DNA of 64,000 bases. It comes from an uncultured Flavobacteriaceae bacterium (GTDB lineage: Bacteria > Bacteroidota > Bacteroidia > Flavobacteriales > Flavobacteriaceae). The position numbers were made by a program, and so were the translations under genes. The notes beneath the pieces were generated by a model. The model did not search any database. It was not told the DNA's origin and saw only the letters and a program-made list of their open reading frames with translations. Below are positions 41,825 through 53,547 of the stretch, piece after piece (the stretch's first letter is position 1; the number at the start of each line of letters is the position of its first letter). The DNA lies in assembly GCA_905479475.1 (NCBI GenBank), contig CAJQMT010000028.1, positions 1-64,000 of the forward strand. The letters run 5' to 3'.

Positions 41825-42208
41825 TTATACTCTACGTCTTTTAGGTGGACGACATCCATTGTGAGGGATTGGGGTAACGTCAATAATTTCCGTCACTTCA
41901 ATTCCGTTATTATGCAATGTTCTGATTGCACTTTCACGACCGTTTCCAGGTCCTTTCACGTATACCTTCACTTTTCTAAGTCCAGCTTCGTGTGCTACTG
42001 CAGCACAATCTTCGGCTGCTGTTTGCGCAGCATAAGGAGTATTCTTTTTAGAACCTCTAAATCCTTGTTTTCCTGCTGAAGACCATGAAATTACGTCTCC
42101 TTTTTTGTTTGTTAAAGAAATAATGATGTTGTTGAATGAAGCCGTGATGTGTGCTTCACCAACCGACTCAACAATAACCTTACGCTTTTTTGAATTTGAT
42201 TTAGCCAT
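41825..42208 (-). CDS. rpsK: 30S ribosomal protein S11
   Basis: [44 protein letters not shown]. Confidence 0.98.
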   Translation of the reverse strand: MAKSNSKKRKVIVESVGEAHITASFNNIIISLTNKKGDVISWSSAGKQGFRGSKKNTPYAAQTAAEDCAAVAHEAGLRKVKVYVKGPGNGRESAIRTLHNNGIEVTEIIDVTPIPHNGCRPPKRRRV

Positions 42209-42220
42209 AATACCTAGTTA

Positions 42221-42595
42221 TTATTTAGTAGCTTTCTTTTTGTTCGCTACAGTTTTTCTTTTCCCTTTTCTTGTTCTAGAATTGTTTTTAGTTCGTTGTC
42301 CTCTCAATGGAAGCCCCGATCTATGACGAATTCCTCTGTAACATCCAATATCCATCAAACGTTTGATGTTCAATTGGGTTTCTGAACGCAACTCCCCTTC
42401 AATTGTAAAGGATCCTGCTTGTTCACGAATTTTCCCAATCTGCTCATCTGTCCAGTCTTGAACTTTGATACTTTCGTCTACTCCTGCGTTTGCTAAAATT
42501 TCTTTAGCTCTACTGTTACCAATTCCAAAGATATAAGTTAAAGCTATAACTCCTCTTTTGTTTTTTGGTATGTCAATTCCTGCTATTCTTGCCAT
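42221..42595 (-). CDS. rpsM: 30S ribosomal protein S13
   Basis: [25 protein letters not shown]. Confidence 0.98.
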   Translation of the reverse strand: MARIAGIDIPKNKRGVIALTYIFGIGNSRAKEILANAGVDESIKVQDWTDEQIGKIREQAGSFTIEGELRSETQLNIKRLMDIGCYRGIRHRSGLPLRGQRTKNNSRTRKGKRKTVANKKKATK

Positions 42596-42598
42596 AAC

Positions 42599-42715
42599 TT
42601 ACCCTTGTCTTTGTTTAAATCTAGGATTCTTTTTGTTGATTACATATAATCTGCCTTTTCTACGCACAATCTTGCACTCGGCACTTCTTTTCTTTATTGA
42701 TGCTCTTACTTTCAT
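42599..42715 (-). CDS. rpmJ: 50S ribosomal protein L36 (absent from supplied ORF track)
   Basis: [38 protein letters not shown], 38 aa, between infA and rpsM. Confidence 0.97.
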   Translation of the reverse strand: MKVRASIKKRSAECKIVRRKGRLYVINKKNPRFKQRQG

Positions 42716-42798
42716 CTTTTTATGTTTATTTCAAAATCAAATAGCTTTCTAAGTTGCACTCTTTCCACTATCCCTCTTTTAAATCATTTATTTGTTTG

Positions 42799-43014
42799 TT
42801 AATACCTGTAAGTAATTCTGGCCTTCGATAAATCGTAAGGACTCATTTCTAACTTCACTTTATCACCTGGCAATAATTTGATGTAATGCATACGCATTTT
42901 ACCAGATATATGGGCCGTTACGATGTGACCATTTTCCAATTCCACACGAAACATCGCATTTGACAATGCTTCCGTGATCGTTCCGTCTTGTTGTATTGCA
43001 GCTTGCTTTGCCAT
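42799..43014 (-). CDS. infA: Translation initiation factor IF-1
   Basis: [48 protein letters not shown]. Confidence 0.98.
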   Translation of the reverse strand: MAKQAAIQQDGTITEALSNAMFRVELENGHIVTAHISGKMRMHYIKLLPGDKVKLEMSPYDLSKARITYRY

Positions 43015-43015
43015 A

Positions 43016-44359
43016 TTACAATGATGATTTACGTTTGGTTCCTGATTTCATCAAACCGTCGTAATGACTGTTCAATAAATAAGAGTTGATTTGTTGAATT
43101 GTATCGATAGCAACACCCACCATAATAATCAATGATGTTCCTCCATAAAACAACGCCCAATTTTGCTGTATTCCGAATTGAACTGCTACTGCTGGCAAAA
43201 TTGCCAACAAGGCAAGAAACAAAGATCCTGGGAAAGTTATCAAAGATAAAATCTTGTCCAAAAACTTATCCGTATCGTCTCCTGGTCTTACCCCTGGAAC
43301 GAAACCATTGTTTCTTTTCAAAGCAGAAGCCATTTCATTCGTCTTTACTGTAATCGCCGTATAAAAATAACTAAATACAATGATTAACAATGCAAACAAG
43401 ATATTGTATCCCAACCCGTTGATATCTGCAAAACTTGCACCCACGGCCTGATAAGCACCTTCCGCCTTTTGTGCCAAAGCACCAGGAATAAACATAATTG
43501 CTTGCGCAAAAATAATAGGCATTACTCCTGCAGAATTTAACTTCAATGGAATGTATTGTCTCGATCCTTGTACTTCTTTCACATCACCAGCAGTAGATCT
43601 TCTAGCGTATTGCACCCCTACTCTACGAACTGCTGTTACTAGTAATACCGAAGCTAAGATTACTAAAAACCATACCACAATTTCTAACAAAATCATCATG
43701 ATACCGCCTGCTCCTCCATTGACTGTTTTCGAAACCAATTCTTGCATAAAAGATGTTGGAAATCGTGCAATAATACCGATCATAATTAACAACGAAATTC
43801 CGTTACCAATTCCTTTCTCAGTGATTCTCTCTCCAAGCCACATGGCAAAAATAGTTCCCGATGTCAAAATAACCATTGCTGAAAACCAAAACATTCCCGG
43901 GCTTAACAATGCCTCCGGTAAGAAAGCTGATTCAGGAAGAATAGAACGAATGTTCGTAATATATGCTGGACCTTGTACCATCGTAATTCCAATAGTCAAC
44001 CATCGCGTTATTTGCGTTATTTTCTTACGTCCACTCTCACCATCTTTTTGAAGTTTTTGCAGATAAGGAATCGCAATTCCCATCAACTGAACAACAATAG
44101 AAGCCGAGATGTAAGGCATGATACCTAACGCCATAATAGAGGCTTGTGAAAACGCTCCACCAGTAAATGAATTCAATAAACCTAAAAGACCATCGGATGT
44201 TTGATTTTCTAAGGCCGATAATTGTGTAGGATCCACTCCCGGAAGGGGAATCTGAGCCATAAAACGATACACTGCCATCAAACCAAGTGTCAAAAGAATC
44301 TTATTTCTAAGTTCCTCTATTTTCCAAATATCTTTTATAGTACTTATAAAATTTTTCAT
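43016..44359 (-). CDS. secY: Preprotein translocase subunit SecY
   Basis: Ten-TM protein with SecY motifs; position between rplO and infA. Confidence 0.97.
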   Translation of the reverse strand: MKNFISTIKDIWKIEELRNKILLTLGLMAVYRFMAQIPLPGVDPTQLSALENQTSDGLLGLLNSFTGGAFSQASIMALGIMPYISASIVVQLMGIAIPYLQKLQKDGESGRKKITQITRWLTIGITMVQGPAYITNIRSILPESAFLPEALLSPGMFWFSAMVILTSGTIFAMWLGERITEKGIGNGISLLIMIGIIARFPTSFMQELVSKTVNGGAGGIMMILLEIVVWFLVILASVLLVTAVRRVGVQYARRSTAGDVKEVQGSRQYIPLKLNSAGVMPIIFAQAIMFIPGALAQKAEGAYQAVGASFADINGLGYNILFALLIIVFSYFYTAITVKTNEMASALKRNNGFVPGVRPGDDTDKFLDKILSLITFPGSLFLALLAILPAVAVQFGIQQNWALFYGGTSLIIMVGVAIDTIQQINSYLLNSHYDGLMKSGTKRKSSL

Positions 44360-44369
44360 TTACTTTTTC

Positions 44370-44819
44370 TTATAATGTAACTGCAGATCCACCAGCTGCT
44401 TCAATAGCCGCTTTGGCAGTCTCAGTAAACTTGTGTGCAGTAATATTCAACTTTGCTTTCAACTCTCCACGACCTAAGATTTTAACCAAGTCATTTTTAC
44501 GAGCCAAACGTGCCTCAATTAAAGAAGACATATCAACCGTGTCCTTCAATTTTCCAGCATCTACAAACTCTTGAATTTTATCTAGATTGATCCCTAAATA
44601 CTCCACTCTATTAATGTTTGTAAATCCAAACTTTGGAACACGTCTTTGCAATGGCATTTGCCCACCTTCAAATCCTATTTTTCTAGAATATCCTGAACGT
44701 GATTTTGCCCCTTTGTGACCTCTAGCAGCGGTACCTCCTTTTCCAGAACCTTCACCTCTTGCTATTCTTTTTCCTTTTTTTATAGATCCCTTCGCAGGTT
44801 GTAAGTTATTTAAACTCAT
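44370..44819 (-). CDS. rplO: 50S ribosomal protein L15
   Basis: GSGKGGTAARGHKGAKSRSG, FEGGQMPLQRRVPKFGF. Confidence 0.97.
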   Translation of the reverse strand: MSLNNLQPAKGSIKKGKRIARGEGSGKGGTAARGHKGAKSRSGYSRKIGFEGGQMPLQRRVPKFGFTNINRVEYLGINLDKIQEFVDAGKLKDTVDMSSLIEARLARKNDLVKILGRGELKAKLNITAHKFTETAKAAIEAAGGSAVTL

Positions 44820-44830
44820 TGTTAATATTT

Positions 44831-45013
44831 TTATTTAATTTCTTCTACAGAAATTAAGTGATTAACCTTATTTACCATTCCTAGAATCGTTGCAGAAGCT
44901 TCGTGTTCAACTGTTTGATTCATTTTACGTAATCCCAATGCTTGTAGGGTTCTTTTTTGAGAACCTTCGCGTCTAATTTGGCTTCTTACTTGTGTGATTT
45001 TAATTTTTCCCAT
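44831..45013 (-). CDS. rpmD: 50S ribosomal protein L30
   Basis: 60 aa, IKITQVRSQIRREGSQKRTLQALGLRKMNQTVEH. Confidence 0.96.
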   Translation of the reverse strand: MGKIKITQVRSQIRREGSQKRTLQALGLRKMNQTVEHEASATILGMVNKVNHLISVEEIK

Positions 45014-45025
45014 CGTATTTCCAAT

Positions 45026-45550
45026 TTATCCGTTAAACACTTTGTCCAAAGAAATTCCTCTTTGTTTTGCTACTGTGTGTGCACTTCTCAATTGCAACAA
45101 TGCGTCAAAAGTTGCTTTTACAACATTGTGTGCATTCGAAGATCCTTGAGATTTCGAAAGTACATCATGAACTCCAACAGAATCCAATACCGCACGAACC
45201 GCACCCCCTGCAATAACTCCAGTACCATGTGATGCTGGCTTCAAGAACACTCTCGCTCCACCAAACTTCCCTTTTTGCTCATGTGGCAAGGTAGCATTGA
45301 TAATTGGAATTCTTACTAAGTTTTTCTTTGCGTCTTCAATTGCTTTTGCGATTGCAGAAGCAACGTCTTTAGACTTTCCTAAACCGTGTCCTACAACACC
45401 GTTCCCATCTCCTACAACAACAATTGCAGAAAATCCGAAAGCACGTCCACCTTTGGTAACTTTTGTAACTCTGTTCACACCTACTAAGTGATCCACTAGC
45501 TCTAGTCCGCTTGGTTTTACTCTCTCTACGTTTTTATATTTTTGATACAT
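45026..45550 (-). CDS. rpsE: 30S ribosomal protein S5
   Basis: [34 protein letters not shown]. Confidence 0.98.
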   Translation of the reverse strand: MYQKYKNVERVKPSGLELVDHLVGVNRVTKVTKGGRAFGFSAIVVVGDGNGVVGHGLGKSKDVASAIAKAIEDAKKNLVRIPIINATLPHEQKGKFGGARVFLKPASHGTGVIAGGAVRAVLDSVGVHDVLSKSQGSSNAHNVVKATFDALLQLRSAHTVAKQRGISLDKVFNG

Positions 45551-45559
45551 AATACTTTC

Positions 45560-45913
45560 TTAAAATTTTAAACCTGCTTCTCTAGCTGCTTCAGCCAATG
45601 CTTTTACTCTACCGTGGTATAAAAAACCATTTCTATCAAAAGAAACTGTTTCTATCTTCGCTGCAATCGCTTTTTCAGCTACTGCTTTTCCGACTACTTT
45701 CGCTACTTCAGATTTAGATCCTTTTGCTACAATTGATTTGTCTCTTGATGATACAGACACCAATGTGTTTCCTGTATTGTCATCCACTAACTGCGCATAA
45801 ATTTCTTTGTTACTTCTAAATACAGACAACCGAGGTCTGTCTGCTGATCCAGATACAACCTTTCTAATTCTAGACTTAATTCTCTGTCTTCTTTCAAGCT
45901 TTGATAATGCCAT
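45560..45913 (-). CDS. rplR: 50S ribosomal protein L18
   Basis: [42 protein letters not shown]. Confidence 0.98.
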   Translation of the reverse strand: MALSKLERRQRIKSRIRKVVSGSADRPRLSVFRSNKEIYAQLVDDNTGNTLVSVSSRDKSIVAKGSKSEVAKVVGKAVAEKAIAAKIETVSFDRNGFLYHGRVKALAEAAREAGLKF

Positions 45914-45988
45914 AACTAATTCTTAATTATGAATTGTAAATTAAAGAAATTCCTCGTTTGAAACCGTCCTTAATTCTCAATTCTTGTG

Positions 45989-46534
45989 TTATGCAGATTT
46001 CCCTGCTTTTCTTCTTAATTCTTCACCTACAAACTTAACTCCTTTTCCTTTGTAAGGTTCAGGTCTTCTAAATCCACGGATTTTAGCAGCAACTTGCCCT
46101 ACCAATTGTTTGTCATAAGACGTCAATTTTACGATTGGGTTTTTTCCCTTTTCAGAGATCGTTTCTACTTTTACTTCCGGAGCTAGGTCAATCACAATAT
46201 TGTGAGAGAAGCCCAAAGCTAAGTCTAATTTTTGTCCTTGATTCGAAGCTCTGTATCCAACTCCAACCAATTCCAATTCTTTGGTCCATCCTTTAGATAC
46301 TCCTTCTATCATGTTATTCAACAAAGATCTATACAATCCGTGTTTTGCTCTATCAGGCTTGCTGTCTGAAGGGCGCTCTACGATCAGAGATCCTTCTTCT
46401 TCTTTGACAGTGATTCCGTCTTTCAATTCTTGAGATAACTCTCCAAGTTTTCCTTTTACAGTTACCACGTTTTCAACGATAGTAACCGTAACACCTTCTG
46501 CAATTGCTACTGGGTTTTTTCCTATTCTTGACAT
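45989..46534 (-). CDS. rplF: 50S ribosomal protein L6
   Basis: MSRIGKNPVAIAEGVTV, RRPEPYKGKGVKFVGEELRRKAGKSA. Confidence 0.98.
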   Translation of the reverse strand: MSRIGKNPVAIAEGVTVTIVENVVTVKGKLGELSQELKDGITVKEEEGSLIVERPSDSKPDRAKHGLYRSLLNNMIEGVSKGWTKELELVGVGYRASNQGQKLDLALGFSHNIVIDLAPEVKVETISEKGKNPIVKLTSYDKQLVGQVAAKIRGFRRPEPYKGKGVKFVGEELRRKAGKSA

Positions 46535-46549
46535 AATGCTATCTCTTTA

Positions 46550-46948
46550 TTAATGAACGTAACATAAAACTTCCCCTCCAACATTCTCTTGGCGAGCTTT
46601 CTTATTCGTCATCACTCCTTTTGAAGTTGAAACAATAGCAATTCCCAAACCATTCAATACGCGTGGCATCTCTGATGCATTCACGTACTTTCTTAGTCCA
46701 GGTGTACTAATACGTTCCATTTTTTTGATAACTGATTCTTTCGTGTCTGCGTCATATTTTAAGGCTATCTTGATCACTCCTTGAACTTTATCGTCCACGA
46801 ATTTATAGCTTAAAATGTAACCTTGTTCGAACAAGATTTTCGTCATATTCTTCTTCAAGTTTGAAGCAGGAATCTCAACGACTCTGTGTCCGGTAGCAGC
46901 AGCATTTCTTATCCTAGTAAGATAATCTGCAATTGGATCTGTGTACAT
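46550..46948 (-). CDS. rpsH: 30S ribosomal protein S8
   Basis: [47 protein letters not shown]. Confidence 0.98.
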   Translation of the reverse strand: MYTDPIADYLTRIRNAAATGHRVVEIPASNLKKNMTKILFEQGYILSYKFVDDKVQGVIKIALKYDADTKESVIKKMERISTPGLRKYVNASEMPRVLNGLGIAIVSTSKGVMTNKKARQENVGGEVLCYVH

Positions 46949-47090
46949 ATATACTCATTTGCGGTCTTGGTTTTTCGTCTTACTCTAAGACAAAACCTGA
47001 AACCAATTTATAATAATTTATTGTTGTCAAAAGACCTTCGACGGCCTTTAAACACTACCTTTTTTAACAAATATGAAAAATAAAGGCCTG

Positions 47091-47098
47091 CAAAGATA
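47091..47098 (-). promoter_or_regulatory. -7 box TATCTTTG in rpsN-rpsH gap (internal spc-operon promoter candidate)
   Basis: CAAAGATA on + strand; context TATCTTTGCAGG. Confidence 0.5.
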
Positions 47099-47105
47099 CA
47101 AATTA

Positions 47106-47132
47106 TTGCAGAATATCTTGGATATTCTGCAA
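47106..47132. repeat. Perfect 12-bp inverted repeat with 3-nt spacer
   Basis: TTGCAGAATATC-TTG-GATATTCTGCAA. Confidence 0.9.
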
Positions 47133-47205
47133 CAATTTATCTTTTGATTACAAAAAAAACTCTATCTCCTTGGAAATAAAGTTTTCTTTTTATTTTTTTG
47201 GTTGT

Positions 47206-47475
47206 TTACCAGCTTGCTTTTCTCACTCCTGGTATCAAACCTTGATTTGCCATTTCACGGAATGTTACACGTGAAATACCAAATTGACGCATATAACCTT
47301 TAGGTCTTCCTGTCAATTTACAACGATTGTGCAAACGAATAGGAGAGGCATTTTTAGGCAACTTCTGCAATGCTTCGTAATCTCCAGCTTCTTTCAAAGC
47401 TTTTCTTTTTGCAGCATACTTAGCAACCGTCTTTTCTCTTTTAACCTCACGGGCTTTCATTGATTCTTTAGCCAT
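47206..47475 (-). CDS. rpsN: 30S ribosomal protein S14
   Basis: [43 protein letters not shown]. Confidence 0.98.
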   Translation of the reverse strand: MAKESMKAREVKREKTVAKYAAKRKALKEAGDYEALQKLPKNASPIRLHNRCKLTGRPKGYMRQFGISRVTFREMANQGLIPGVRKASW

Positions 47476-47478
47476 GTC

Positions 47479-48030
47479 TTAGTTCTTTTTAAATGGTAAA
47501 CCTAGTTCTGTTAGTAATGACTTTGCTTCTTTATCAGTTGGCGCTGATGTTACAAATGTAATATCCATTCCACTAATTTTATTTACTTTGTCAATATTGA
47601 TCTCAGGGTAAATAATTTGCTCAGTAATTCCTAAATTGTAATTTCCTCTTCCATCAAAACCAGTAGCCTTGATTCCGTTAAAATCTCTTACACGTGGTAA
47701 AGAAGCTGTGATCAATCTGTCTAAAAATTCGTACATCTTAATTCCTCTCAACGTTACTTTGGCACCAATTGGCATCCCTTTACGTAATTTGAAAGTTGCA
47801 ATATCTTTCTTAGAGATAGTTGCTATCGCTTTTTGACCTGTAATTGTTGACAATTCTTCGATTGCATAATCAATCAATTTCTTGTCTGCAATTGCAGCAC
47901 CAACACCTTTACTTAGAACAATTTTTTCTAATTTAGGCACCTGCATTACATTACTGTAACCATACTCTTCTTTAAGAGCCGCTACGATTCTACTTGTGTA
48001 GTCTTCTTTAAGTCTTGGTATATAACTCAT
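47479..48030 (-). CDS. rplE: 50S ribosomal protein L5
   Basis: [35 protein letters not shown]. Confidence 0.98.
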   Translation of the reverse strand: MSYIPRLKEDYTSRIVAALKEEYGYSNVMQVPKLEKIVLSKGVGAAIADKKLIDYAIEELSTITGQKAIATISKKDIATFKLRKGMPIGAKVTLRGIKMYEFLDRLITASLPRVRDFNGIKATGFDGRGNYNLGITEQIIYPEINIDKVNKISGMDITFVTSAPTDKEAKSLLTELGLPFKKN

Positions 48031-48032
48031 CC

Positions 48033-48341
48033 TTATATAGCTTTATCTGTTTTTTTAGAAAAACGAACTTTCTTACCGTCTTCTTCTCTATATCCTACTT
48101 TGGTCGTGTTTCCACCTTCTAGCAACATAAGATTTGAAACGTGCAAAGAAGCTTCTTTCTTTACAATTCCTCCCTGAGGACTTTGAGCGCTTGGCTTGGT
48201 ATGTTTCGAAACCAAGTTTACACCCTCTACAATTGCTCTGTTTTTTTCAATAAAAACTCGAACAACTTTTCCTTCTTTACCTTTTTGATCACCAGCAACA
48301 ACTCTTACTGTGTCTCCTGTTTTAATTTTTAGCTTCGCCAT
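48033..48341 (-). CDS. rplX: 50S ribosomal protein L24
   Basis: [25 protein letters not shown]. Confidence 0.98.
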   Translation of the reverse strand: MAKLKIKTGDTVRVVAGDQKGKEGKVVRVFIEKNRAIVEGVNLVSKHTKPSAQSPQGGIVKKEASLHVSNLMLLEGGNTTKVGYREEDGKKVRFSKKTDKAI

Positions 48342-48352
48342 TTTTTATAATT

Positions 48353-48721
48353 TTAAAGCACTTCAGGTGCCAATGATACAATTTTCATGAATTGTTTATC
48401 ACGAAGTTCTCTAGCCACAGGTCCAAAAACACGTGTTCCTGTCATTTCTTCTGAAGCATTCAACAACACACAAGCATTATCGTCAAAACGGATATAGGAT
48501 CCATCTTTACGTCTTACTTCTTTTGTTGTACGCACCACTACAGCTCTGTGTACTTGACCTTTCTTTGCAGTCCCGTTTGGCGTAGCACTCTTTACAGAAA
48601 CAACAATTTTATCTCCGATTGATGCATAACGCTTTTTCGTTCCTCCTAAAACACGAATTACTAAAACTTCTTTCGCTCCGGTATTATCTGCTACCTTTAA
48701 TCTTGATTCCGTCTGTAACAT
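48353..48721 (-). CDS. rplN: 50S ribosomal protein L14
   Basis: [27 protein letters not shown]. Confidence 0.98.
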   Translation of the reverse strand: MLQTESRLKVADNTGAKEVLVIRVLGGTKKRYASIGDKIVVSVKSATPNGTAKKGQVHRAVVVRTTKEVRRKDGSYIRFDDNACVLLNASEEMTGTRVFGPVARELRDKQFMKIVSLAPEVL

Positions 48722-48722
48722 A

Positions 48723-48980
48723 TTATTTCGCTCTTTCTAGGATTTCTACTAATCTCCAACGCTTAGATTTACTCAAAGGTCTTGTTTCCATGATCTTTAC
48801 AGTATCACCAATATTGCAATCGTTTAACTCATCGTGTGCAACGTATTTTTTCGTTTTCAAAACGAATTTACCATACATTGGGTGCTTGACTTTTTTTACT
48901 TCAGCAACAACGATAGATTTCTCCATTTTGTTACTCGAAACTACACCAATTCTTTCTTTTCTAAGATTTCTTTTTTCCAT
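48723..48980 (-). CDS. rpsQ: 30S ribosomal protein S17
   Basis: [45 protein letters not shown]. Confidence 0.98.
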   Translation of the reverse strand: MEKRNLRKERIGVVSSNKMEKSIVVAEVKKVKHPMYGKFVLKTKKYVAHDELNDCNIGDTVKIMETRPLSKSKRWRLVEILERAK

Positions 48981-48991
48981 CTTGTAACTTA

Positions 48992-49180
48992 TTATTGCTC
49001 TCTTGCAGTTAATTCTGTTGCGATTCTAGCTGCCGTTTTTCTGATAGCTTTCAATTGCAAAGGCGTTTCCAACGGTGAAATTGCATGCGCCATCTTAAGA
49101 TCTGTATAATTCTTCTTAAATTCTGCTAACTTCTCTTGTAACTCAGCAACTGATAATTCTTTAATTTCTGATTGTTTCAT
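48992..49180 (-). CDS. rpmC: 50S ribosomal protein L29
   Basis: [33 protein letters not shown]. Confidence 0.97.
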   Translation of the reverse strand: MKQSEIKELSVAELQEKLAEFKKNYTDLKMAHAISPLETPLQLKAIRKTAARIATELTAREQ

Positions 49181-49191
49181 GTCTTTATCAA

Positions 49192-49620
49192 TTATGCGTT
49201 ATCAAAATCTCTAGCGACTACAAACTTCGTCTGAACGGGAAGTTTTTGTGCTGCTAAACGTAATGCTTCTTTTGCAACTTCAAAAGGAACTCCTCCTATT
49301 TCAAATAAGATTCTTCCTGGTTTTACAACAGCTACGAAATATTCTGGAGATCCTTTACCTTTACCCATACGTACTTCTAATGGTTTTTTGGTAATAGGCT
49401 TGTCTGGAAAAATTTTAATCCACAACTGACCTTCTCTTTTCATATGACGAGTCGCCGCAATACGAGCTGCTTCTATTTGACGAGAAGTCAAAAGGTTTTG
49501 ATCCAAAGATTTGATCCCAAACATTCCGTTAGAAAGTCGGTGTCCTCTTTGAGAATTCCCCTTCATATTACCCTTCGCTTTCTGTACCTTGCGGTATTTT
49601 ACTCTTTTTGGCTGTAACAT
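49192..49620 (-). CDS. rplP: 50S ribosomal protein L16
   Basis: [26 protein letters not shown]. Confidence 0.98.
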   Translation of the reverse strand: MLQPKRVKYRKVQKAKGNMKGNSQRGHRLSNGMFGIKSLDQNLLTSRQIEAARIAATRHMKREGQLWIKIFPDKPITKKPLEVRMGKGKGSPEYFVAVVKPGRILFEIGGVPFEVAKEALRLAAQKLPVQTKFVVARDFDNA

Positions 49621-49638
49621 TTCTTAATTCTAAAAAAT

Positions 49639-50352
49639 TTATTTTCTATTACGAGATTGCTTCTTAGAGTTCCCTCCTTTAGGTCCTTGTTTCTTAGACA
49701 AACCTACCAATGGAGACAATTCTCTTTTTCCGTAAACCTCACCTTTCATAATCCACACTTTGATACCCAATCTTCCATAGGTAGTATGTGCTTCTACTAG
49801 TGCATAATCAATATCTGCTCTAAAAGTAGAAAGAGGAATTCTACCTTCTTTGAAGTGCTCAGAACGCGCCATCTCTGCTCCGTTTAAACGACCTGAAATT
49901 TCAATTTTGATTCCTTCAGCGTTCATTCTAATAGCAGCTTGTATCGACATCTTAATAGCTCTCTTGTAAGAGATTCTATTTTCAATCTGACGCGCTACAC
50001 TAGAAGCAACCAAAGTAGCATCTAATTCTGGACGTTTGATTTCAAAAATATTGATTTGAACATCGTTTCCTGTAATTTTCTTAAGCTCTTCTTTCAACTT
50101 ATCTACCTCTGTTCCACCTTTCCCGATAATAATACCCGGTCTAGCGGTTGTGATAGTAACGGTTACAAGTTTCAAAGTACGCTCAATAATTACTCGAGAA
50201 ACGCTTGCTTTGAATAATCTAGCACGTACGTACTTTCTTATTTTGTTGTCTTCCGCTAATTTATCTCCGTAGTTATTTCCTCCGTACCAGTTAGATTCCC
50301 ATCCTCTGATAATTCCTAAACGATTTCCAATTGGATTTGTTTTTTGTCCCAT
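49639..50352 (-). CDS. rpsC: 30S ribosomal protein S3
   Basis: [27 protein letters not shown] motif [14 protein letters not shown]. Confidence 0.98.
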   Translation of the reverse strand: MGQKTNPIGNRLGIIRGWESNWYGGNNYGDKLAEDNKIRKYVRARLFKASVSRVIIERTLKLVTVTITTARPGIIIGKGGTEVDKLKEELKKITGNDVQINIFEIKRPELDATLVASSVARQIENRISYKRAIKMSIQAAIRMNAEGIKIEISGRLNGAEMARSEHFKEGRIPLSTFRADIDYALVEAHTTYGRLGIKVWIMKGEVYGKRELSPLVGLSKKQGPKGGNSKKQSRNRK

Positions 50353-50358
50353 CTCTAC

Positions 50359-50769
50359 TTACGATTGAATTGCGTTATTTTTATTTCCCAACACGATTGT
50401 CACATGATTAGAACGTTTTCTAATTCTATGTGCACGACCTTGTGGTGCTGGTCTTAATCTTTTTAACATCCCTGCACTATCTACACAGATTTCTTTTACA
50501 AATAGTCCAGCTTCTTCAATACTAGCGTCTTCGTTCTTTGCTTGCCAGTTAGCAATAGCTGACAACAATAACTTTTCAACGTTGATAGATGCTTCTTTCG
50601 AACTAAATTTTAAGATTTGTAAAGCTTTCTCAACTTCAACTCCTCTTACTAAATCTGCCACCAAACGCATTTTCCTTGGTGATGTAGGACAGTTGGTCAA
50701 CTTAGCAAAAGCAAGAGATTTCTTAGCTTCTTTACGTTGGTCTGCCATATTTTTCTTACGAACTCCCAT
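50359..50769 (-). CDS. rplV: 50S ribosomal protein L22
   Basis: [52 protein letters not shown]. Confidence 0.97.
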   Translation of the reverse strand: MGVRKKNMADQRKEAKKSLAFAKLTNCPTSPRKMRLVADLVRGVEVEKALQILKFSSKEASINVEKLLLSAIANWQAKNEDASIEEAGLFVKEICVDSAGMLKRLRPAPQGRAHRIRKRSNHVTIVLGNKNNAIQS

Positions 50770-50774
50770 ACCTA

Positions 50775-51056
50775 CTATTTTTTACCTTTATTTTTTCTAT
50801 CTGCACCGTGTCCTCTAAATGAACGTGTTGGTGAAAATTCTCCTAACTTGTGGCCTACCATATTTTCAGTTACATATACAGGAACAAAAGATCTTCCATT
50901 ATGTACTGCAATTGTTTGACCAACAAAATCAGGTGTGATCATTGTTGCTCTTGACCAAGTTTTTACTACTGACTTACTTCCAGCTTCAACATTTGCCAAA
51001 ACTTTCTTCTCAAGTTTATGAAATACGTAAGGTCCTTTTTTTAATGAACGTGCCAT
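50775..51056 (-). CDS. rpsS: 30S ribosomal protein S19
   Basis: [19 protein letters not shown]. Confidence 0.98.
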   Translation of the reverse strand: MARSLKKGPYVFHKLEKKVLANVEAGSKSVVKTWSRATMITPDFVGQTIAVHNGRSFVPVYVTENMVGHKLGEFSPTRSFRGHGADRKNKGKK

Positions 51057-51063
51057 ATCTTAA

Positions 51064-51885
51064 TTATTTTTTTCTACGTTCTAAAATATACTTATTACTC
51101 GCTTTGGTCTTAGATCTTGTCTTGAATCCTTTTGCAGGGATACCGTTCTTAGATCTAGGATGCCCTCCTGAAGATTTTCCTTCACCACCACCCATTGGAT
51201 GATCAACCGGGTTCATCACCACTGGTCTTGTTCGAGGTCTTCTACCCAGCCATCTGCTTCTACCTGCTTTACCAGATACGAGCAACTGATGGTCTGAATT
51301 CGACACCACACCGATGGTAGCCACACAGTTTGCCAAAAGCAATCTTGTTTCTCCCGAAGGCATTTTAACAGTTACGTACTTTCCTTCTTTCGCCATTAAT
51401 TGAGCAAAGGCACCTGCACTACGAGCCATTACGGCTCCTTGGCTTGGTCTCAACTCAATACAACTGATTGTTGTTCCCAAAGGCATCTCAGACATCGGCA
51501 TTGCATTTCCAACTTCTGGTGCAACTCCTGAACCTGACTCAATTTTTTGTCCTACTTGCAATCCTGCTTGCGCGATCACATACCTCTTTTCCCCATCGGC
51601 ATACTGCACCAATGCGATAAAAGCAGTACGATTTGGATCGTACTGGATTGACAATACTTCTGCAGCGCCCGCTTTATCTCTTTTAAAATCGATAATACGG
51701 TACTTCTTCTTATGACCACCTCCAATGAATTTCATGGTCATTCTTCCGCTGTTGTTTCGACCTCCAGATCTTTTATTCGGAGCCAATAGACTTTTCTCCG
51801 GCTTATCAGTAGTAATGGCGTCGAACCCATTCACTACTCTAAAACGCTGACCCGGTGTTACTGGTTTTAATTTTCTAACTGACAT
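51064..51885 (-). CDS. rplB: 50S ribosomal protein L2
   Basis: [43 protein letters not shown]. Confidence 0.98.
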   Translation of the reverse strand: MSVRKLKPVTPGQRFRVVNGFDAITTDKPEKSLLAPNKRSGGRNNSGRMTMKFIGGGHKKKYRIIDFKRDKAGAAEVLSIQYDPNRTAFIALVQYADGEKRYVIAQAGLQVGQKIESGSGVAPEVGNAMPMSEMPLGTTISCIELRPSQGAVMARSAGAFAQLMAKEGKYVTVKMPSGETRLLLANCVATIGVVSNSDHQLLVSGKAGRSRWLGRRPRTRPVVMNPVDHPMGGGEGKSSGGHPRSKNGIPAKGFKTRSKTKASNKYILERRKK

Positions 51886-51894
51886 ATCTAGTTA

Positions 51895-52185
51895 TTAAAT
51901 ATTGTTATAAAAATCAATTGCTTCACCATCTGACAATTGAACGATTGCTTTTTTGTATTGACCAATAGAACCCGAAACTACACCTTTCTTAGTGAATTTT
52001 TGTGTTCTTTTCGCTGGATAAACGATGGTTCTTACTTTCTCTACTGATACTCCGTAAGATGCTTCCACAGCTTTTTTGATCTCCACTTTATTCGCTCCAA
52101 GAGCGACAACAAATGAGTAACGGTTATATAACTCGCTATCGTTTGTCGCTTTTTCCGTGATAATAGGTTTAATTAAAATACGCAT
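51895..52185 (-). CDS. rplW: 50S ribosomal protein L23
   Basis: RILIKPIITEKATNDSELYNRYSFVVALGANKVEIKKAVEASYGV. Confidence 0.98.
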   Translation of the reverse strand: MRILIKPIITEKATNDSELYNRYSFVVALGANKVEIKKAVEASYGVSVEKVRTIVYPAKRTQKFTKKGVVSGSIGQYKKAIVQLSDGEAIDFYNNI

Positions 52186-52193
52186 CTCTTTAC

Positions 52194-52823
52194 CTATTTA
52201 CTTAAATTAGACTCAATTCCTTCTAAAGCTCCTTCTAAAAGGATCACTTTACTTGTATTCAATACTTTGTAAGTACTCAACTCAGAACTTGTGATAACAT
52301 TTGCTTTTTGAACGTTTCTAGCCGACAAATACACATTGTTATTTGCAGCACCCAAAACAAACAAAGACTTTTTGTCTGCTACACCAAACGCCTTCAATAC
52401 AGTCAAAAAATCTTTTGTTTTTGGAGCAGCGAAATTAAAATCTTCTACTACCACAATATTTTGATCTTTTGCTTGTGTACTCAACGCTGACTTACGAGCC
52501 AAACGCTTCAAGTTCTTATTCAATTTGAATGAATAACTTCTCGGTCTTGGTCCAAAAACACGACCTCCACCTCTAAAAACAGGAGACTTGATAGATCCTG
52601 CACGTGCAGTACCAGTTCCTTTTTGTTTTTTAATCTTTCTTGTAGACCCCGCAATTTCAGCTCTTTCTTTGGCTTTGTGCGTTCCTTGTCTTTTGTTAGC
52701 CAAATGCTGCTTTACATCTAAATAAATAGCGTGCTTGTTTGGCTCCAATCCGAATATAGCATCAGAAAGCTCTACTTGTCTCCCTGTGTCTTTTCCTGTA
52801 ATATCTAAAACTGCTACTTTCAT
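52194..52823 (-). CDS. rplD: 50S ribosomal protein L4
   Basis: [48 protein letters not shown]-type L4 signature in the translation. Confidence 0.98.
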   Translation of the reverse strand: MKVAVLDITGKDTGRQVELSDAIFGLEPNKHAIYLDVKQHLANKRQGTHKAKERAEIAGSTRKIKKQKGTGTARAGSIKSPVFRGGGRVFGPRPRSYSFKLNKNLKRLARKSALSTQAKDQNIVVVEDFNFAAPKTKDFLTVLKAFGVADKKSLFVLGAANNNVYLSARNVQKANVITSSELSTYKVLNTSKVILLEGALEGIESNLSK

Positions 52824-53440
52824 TATTTCTCAATCGTTATGTAAGCGTTTTTGTGACCAGGAACACATCCTTTCACTACAAGTAGGTTTTTATCAGAAAC
52901 CACCTTTAAAACTCTTAAGTTTTGAACTTTCACTTTGTCTCCACCCATTCTTCCGGCCATACGCATTCCTTTGAATACTCTAGCTGGATAAGATGCAGCA
53001 CCAATAGAACCAGGGGCTCTCAAACGATTGTGTTGACCGTGTGTTGCTTGACCAACTCCGGCAAAACCATGACGTTTTACAACTCCTTGGAATCCTTTAC
53101 CTTTTGAGATTGCTGATACATCAACAAATTCTCCTTCTTCAAATAGATCTACTGTTAAAGTATCTCCTAATTTGTGCTCCTCATCAAAACCTTTGAATTC
53201 CACGACTTTTTTCTTAGCAGTTGTTCCAGCCTTTTTAAAGTGACCTTTTGAAGCGTTACTTGCACGCTTATCTGCTTTGTCATCGAAACCAAGTTGCAAC
53301 GCATTGTATCCGTCAACTTCTTCGGTTCTGACTTGGGTAACTACACAAGGACCAACTTCGATAACTGTACATGGAATATTTTTTCCATTGTCATCGAACA
53401 AACTGGTCATTCCGATCTTTTTTCCTATTAACCCAGACAT
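52823..53440 (-). CDS. rplC: 50S ribosomal protein L3
   Basis: [47 protein letters not shown]. Confidence 0.98.
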   Translation of the reverse strand: MSGLIGKKIGMTSLFDDNGKNIPCTVIEVGPCVVTQVRTEEVDGYNALQLGFDDKADKRASNASKGHFKKAGTTAKKKVVEFKGFDEEHKLGDTLTVDLFEEGEFVDVSAISKGKGFQGVVKRHGFAGVGQATHGQHNRLRAPGSIGAASYPARVFKGMRMAGRMGGDKVKVQNLRVLKVVSDKNLLVVKGCVPGHKNAYITIEK

Positions 53441-53514
53441 GTTTATTTATTAATTTAATTGTTTACTATTCTATTTCTTTTCACTCAAACACTGCAAAAT
53501 ACTTCACTCTTAAC

Positions 53515-53547
53515 AAAAAAAAACAGGGTAAAATATCCTCAACCCTG
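53515..53547 (-). promoter_or_regulatory. Candidate transcription attenuator (intrinsic terminator hairpin) in rplC leader
   Basis: Minus strand CAGGGT-TGAGGATATTTT-ACCCTG followed by nine Ts, ~75 nt upstream of rplC ATG. Confidence 0.55.

Noticed and set aside
43551-44051. 166-aa plus-strand ORF
   Set aside because: Antisense to secY; an open frame is expected from codon bias.
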